Assembly: GCA_036743055.1 (NCBI GenBank)
Contig: DAINQE010000002.1
Span: forward strand, 1 to 64,000
Length of the DNA stretch: 64,000 nt
DNA from: Sabulitectum sp036743055
GTDB lineage: Bacteria > Fermentibacterota > Fermentibacteria > Fermentibacterales > JCC-6
Reading direction: 5' to 3'
Every line of letters begins with the position of its first letter. Position 1 is the first letter of the stretch. The position numbers were made by a program, and so were the translations under genes. This document shows, one piece after another, positions 62,541 to 64,000 of the stretch. The notes under the pieces were generated by a model. That model searched no databases, was not told where the DNA came from, and was given only the letters and a program-made list of their open reading frames with translations.

Positions 62541-63761
62541 ATGACTTTATCATCACTACCTCTGATGGCCGTTGTTGGCGGCGCTGTTATTCTGTCCCTC
62601 TACGCAGGAAGGCTCGCCAGGAAAACAGGGCTTCCCTCCCTGGTGGGCTACATGATACTTGGAGTGATCCTGGGCAGCTCCGTTCTCGGTGTACTCTCTG
62701 CGGAGGGAACCAGAACACTGTCGTTCCTTACCGACATAGCCCTGGGGTTCGTTGCCTTCACCATAGGCAGCGAACTGAACCTCAGGGAGCTGAAAAAGCT
62801 TGGAAAAGGGATCATCTACATCATTCTGGCTGAGTCGTTCGCTGCCTTCTTCATGGTGGCAGGCGCCGTCTGGATACTCACCGGCAACCTGCCCATGGCG
62901 CTTATTTTCGGAGCCCTCGCCCCTGCCAGCGCTCCGGCGGGCACCGTGGCGGTGATACAGGAGTACGGCGCGAAGGGCAAACTTACCAGCGCTCTCTATG
63001 CCGTTGTGGGATTCGACGACGGTCTGGCGATCATCATCTTCGGTTTCGCAAGCGCCGCGGCAAGGAACATTCTGGACCCGGCGGCCTCTTCCGGACTGAT
63101 GCACTCGGTACTTCATCCGGCGGGTGAGATACTGTTCAGCATCCTGGCTGGAGGTTTCCTTGGAGTACTGCTCACGGTACTGGGGCGGAAGCTAAGACCC
63201 CTGACCGATGTGCCCTCCCTGTTCATGGGCTTCGTGGCGGTGGCAGCGGGAATAGCCCAGTGGCTTCACCTTTCCCTGATCCTCACCTGCATGATGCTGG
63301 GTTTCGTACTCACCAACACCACGCCGGTTGCCACGGTAAAATCGATGATGGGGCAGCTGCGGACCTGGATGCCCTTTCTGTTCATACCCTTCTTCTTCCT
63401 TGCGGGGGCTCATCTGGACATCGCCGCCCTGCCTTCCCTGGGGCTGATCGGTGTGGTCTACATACTTGCCCGAACGGCTGGTCTCATGGGCGGTGCCAGG
63501 CTGGGTGCCGTGATCGGCCGGTCGGACGACAACATCAAGAAGTACCTGGGGTTCGGAATACTCTCCCAGGCAGGGGTGGCCATCGGTCTCTCCATGGTGG
63601 TCCTCGGTCAGTTCGAAGCCCTTGGAACACCTGAAGCCTCGAGCATAGCGGTGAACGTGATAACCACCATAACCGCCACCTGCATAATCTTCGAGATCAT
63701 AGGGCCAATAGGGGCGAAATACGCGCTTCAGAAAGCCGGGGAGATAAGGAGAAAAACCTGA
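62541..63761 (+). CDS. CPA2-type cation:proton antiporter
   Basis: A 406-aa membrane protein with 11 to 12 helices. N-terminal GLPSLVGYMILGVILG, FVAFTIGSELNLRELKKLG, and the paired FGALAPASAPAGTVAVIQEYG (in place of ALSPTS) and VVGFDDGLAIIIFGF (acidic pair D-D) are the core of CPA2/Kef-type exchangers. It would exchange Na+ or K+ for protons. No TrkA-N regulatory domain is attached. It is translationally coupled to the EIIA-like gene (1-nt gap). Confidence 0.9.
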   Translation: MTLSSLPLMAVVGGAVILSLYAGRLARKTGLPSLVGYMILGVILGSSVLGVLSAEGTRTLSFLTDIALGFVAFTIGSELNLRELKKLGKGIIYIILAESFAAFFMVAGAVWILTGNLPMALIFGALAPASAPAGTVAVIQEYGAKGKLTSALYAVVGFDDGLAIIIFGFASAAARNILDPAASSGLMHSVLHPAGEILFSILAGGFLGVLLTVLGRKLRPLTDVPSLFMGFVAVAAGIAQWLHLSLILTCMMLGFVLTNTTPVATVKSMMGQLRTWMPFLFIPFFFLAGAHLDIAALPSLGLIGVVYILARTAGLMGGARLGAVIGRSDDNIKKYLGFGILSQAGVAIGLSMVVLGQFEALGTPEASSIAVNVITTITATCIIFEIIGPIGAKYALQKAGEIRRKT

Positions 63762-63762
63762 C

Positions 63763-64000
63763 ATGACCACGGAGTTCACCCTCCTCGCCCTTGTCGGTGC
63801 ATCAGTTGTCACCGGCCTGTTCTTCGGCAAGGCGGCGAAGAAGGCGGGACTTCCCTCCATTATCGGCTACATGGTACTTGGAACCCTCGCCGGGGTCTCT
63901 GTCCTGGGCATCTTCCATCACGCTCATCTCAGGGAGCTTGCCTTCGTGACCGACATAGCCCTCGGCTTCGTTGCCTTCAGCATAGGTAGCGAGCTGAAGC
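63763..64000 (+). CDS. Second CPA2-type antiporter, cut by the window edge
   Basis: The first 79 codons of a paralogue of the previous antiporter: GLPSIIGYMVLGTLAG, LAFVTDIALGFVAFSIGSELK match the same positions there. The ATG at 63763 lies 1 nt after the upstream stop. Two tandem CPA2 proteins of similar length could work as separate exchangers or as partners. Confidence 0.88.
   Translation, partial: MTTEFTLLALVGASVVTGLFFGKAAKKAGLPSIIGYMVLGTLAGVSVLGIFHHAHLRELAFVTDIALGFVAFSIGSELK

Overview
This 64 kb window is GC-rich, gene-dense bacterial DNA from a Gram-negative, probably anaerobic organism. An outer membrane is implied by the Mla-type lipid transport operon, a predicted outer-membrane barrel with an ExbB/ExbD motor, and four secreted proteins ending in type IX secretion-like domains (LDLSGR...GVYLIR pattern). 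Those tails, together with thyX, thi4, pdxST and a bifunctional ftcD, suggest a member of the FCB superphylum or an allied candidate phylum such as Fermentibacterota. The placement is inferred from protein features only. Two runs of exactly 100 N (50732-50831 and 52265-52364) show a draft assembly, probably metagenomic.

Layout. 1-6.3 kb (mostly minus): truncated membrane glycosyltransferase, phosphoesterase, NamZ-type exo-muramidase, DUF6159 membrane protein, MBL-fold phosphodiesterase, alanine racemase. 6.3-13.1 kb: DUF362 ferredoxin, EamA transporters, secreted peptidylarginine-deiminase-like protein, a sugar aminotransferase and an initiating sugar-phosphate transferase. 13.1-19.2 kb: two small secreted proteins, pdxS-pdxT-DUF89-fmdB operon, thi4 under a TPP riboswitch, hutH. 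19.4-21.6 kb: groES-groEL, a strong terminator and a 209-bp imperfect palindrome. 21.6-31.3 kb: a seven-gene minus-strand operon (barrel, 1471-aa TPR protein, small secreted protein, ExbB, two ExbD, FHA-like/TonB-like protein) resembling the Agl-Glt gliding machine. 31.5-36.7 kb: FG-GAP/VCBS-like secreted protein, tandem-domain ThyX, GH84 hexosaminidase. 36.8-45.4 kb: ftcD, transketolase, then CotH-like and two beta-helix secreted proteins in overlapping frames. 45.4-51.7 kb: FAD reductase, LpxL-like acyltransferase, TldE/TldD, flippase-like protein, PrsW. 51.7-60.4 kb: htpG, alkaline-phosphatase-superfamily protein, Mla operon, NitT/TauT-type ABC importer. 60.4-64 kb: AT-rich spacer with a decayed gene fragment, HAD hydrolase, EIIA-like protein and two tandem CPA2 antiporters (the second cut by the edge).

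Genome style. Genes are packed into overlapping operons (TGATG, GTGA, TTGA junctions), and most convergent pairs overlap or nearly touch at their stop codons. About ten genes appear to start with TTG. Recognisable promoters are sigma70-like (TTGaca, 17 bp, TAttaT). In at least five genes the -10 box ends only 6-7 nt before the start codon, which predicts leaderless mRNAs.
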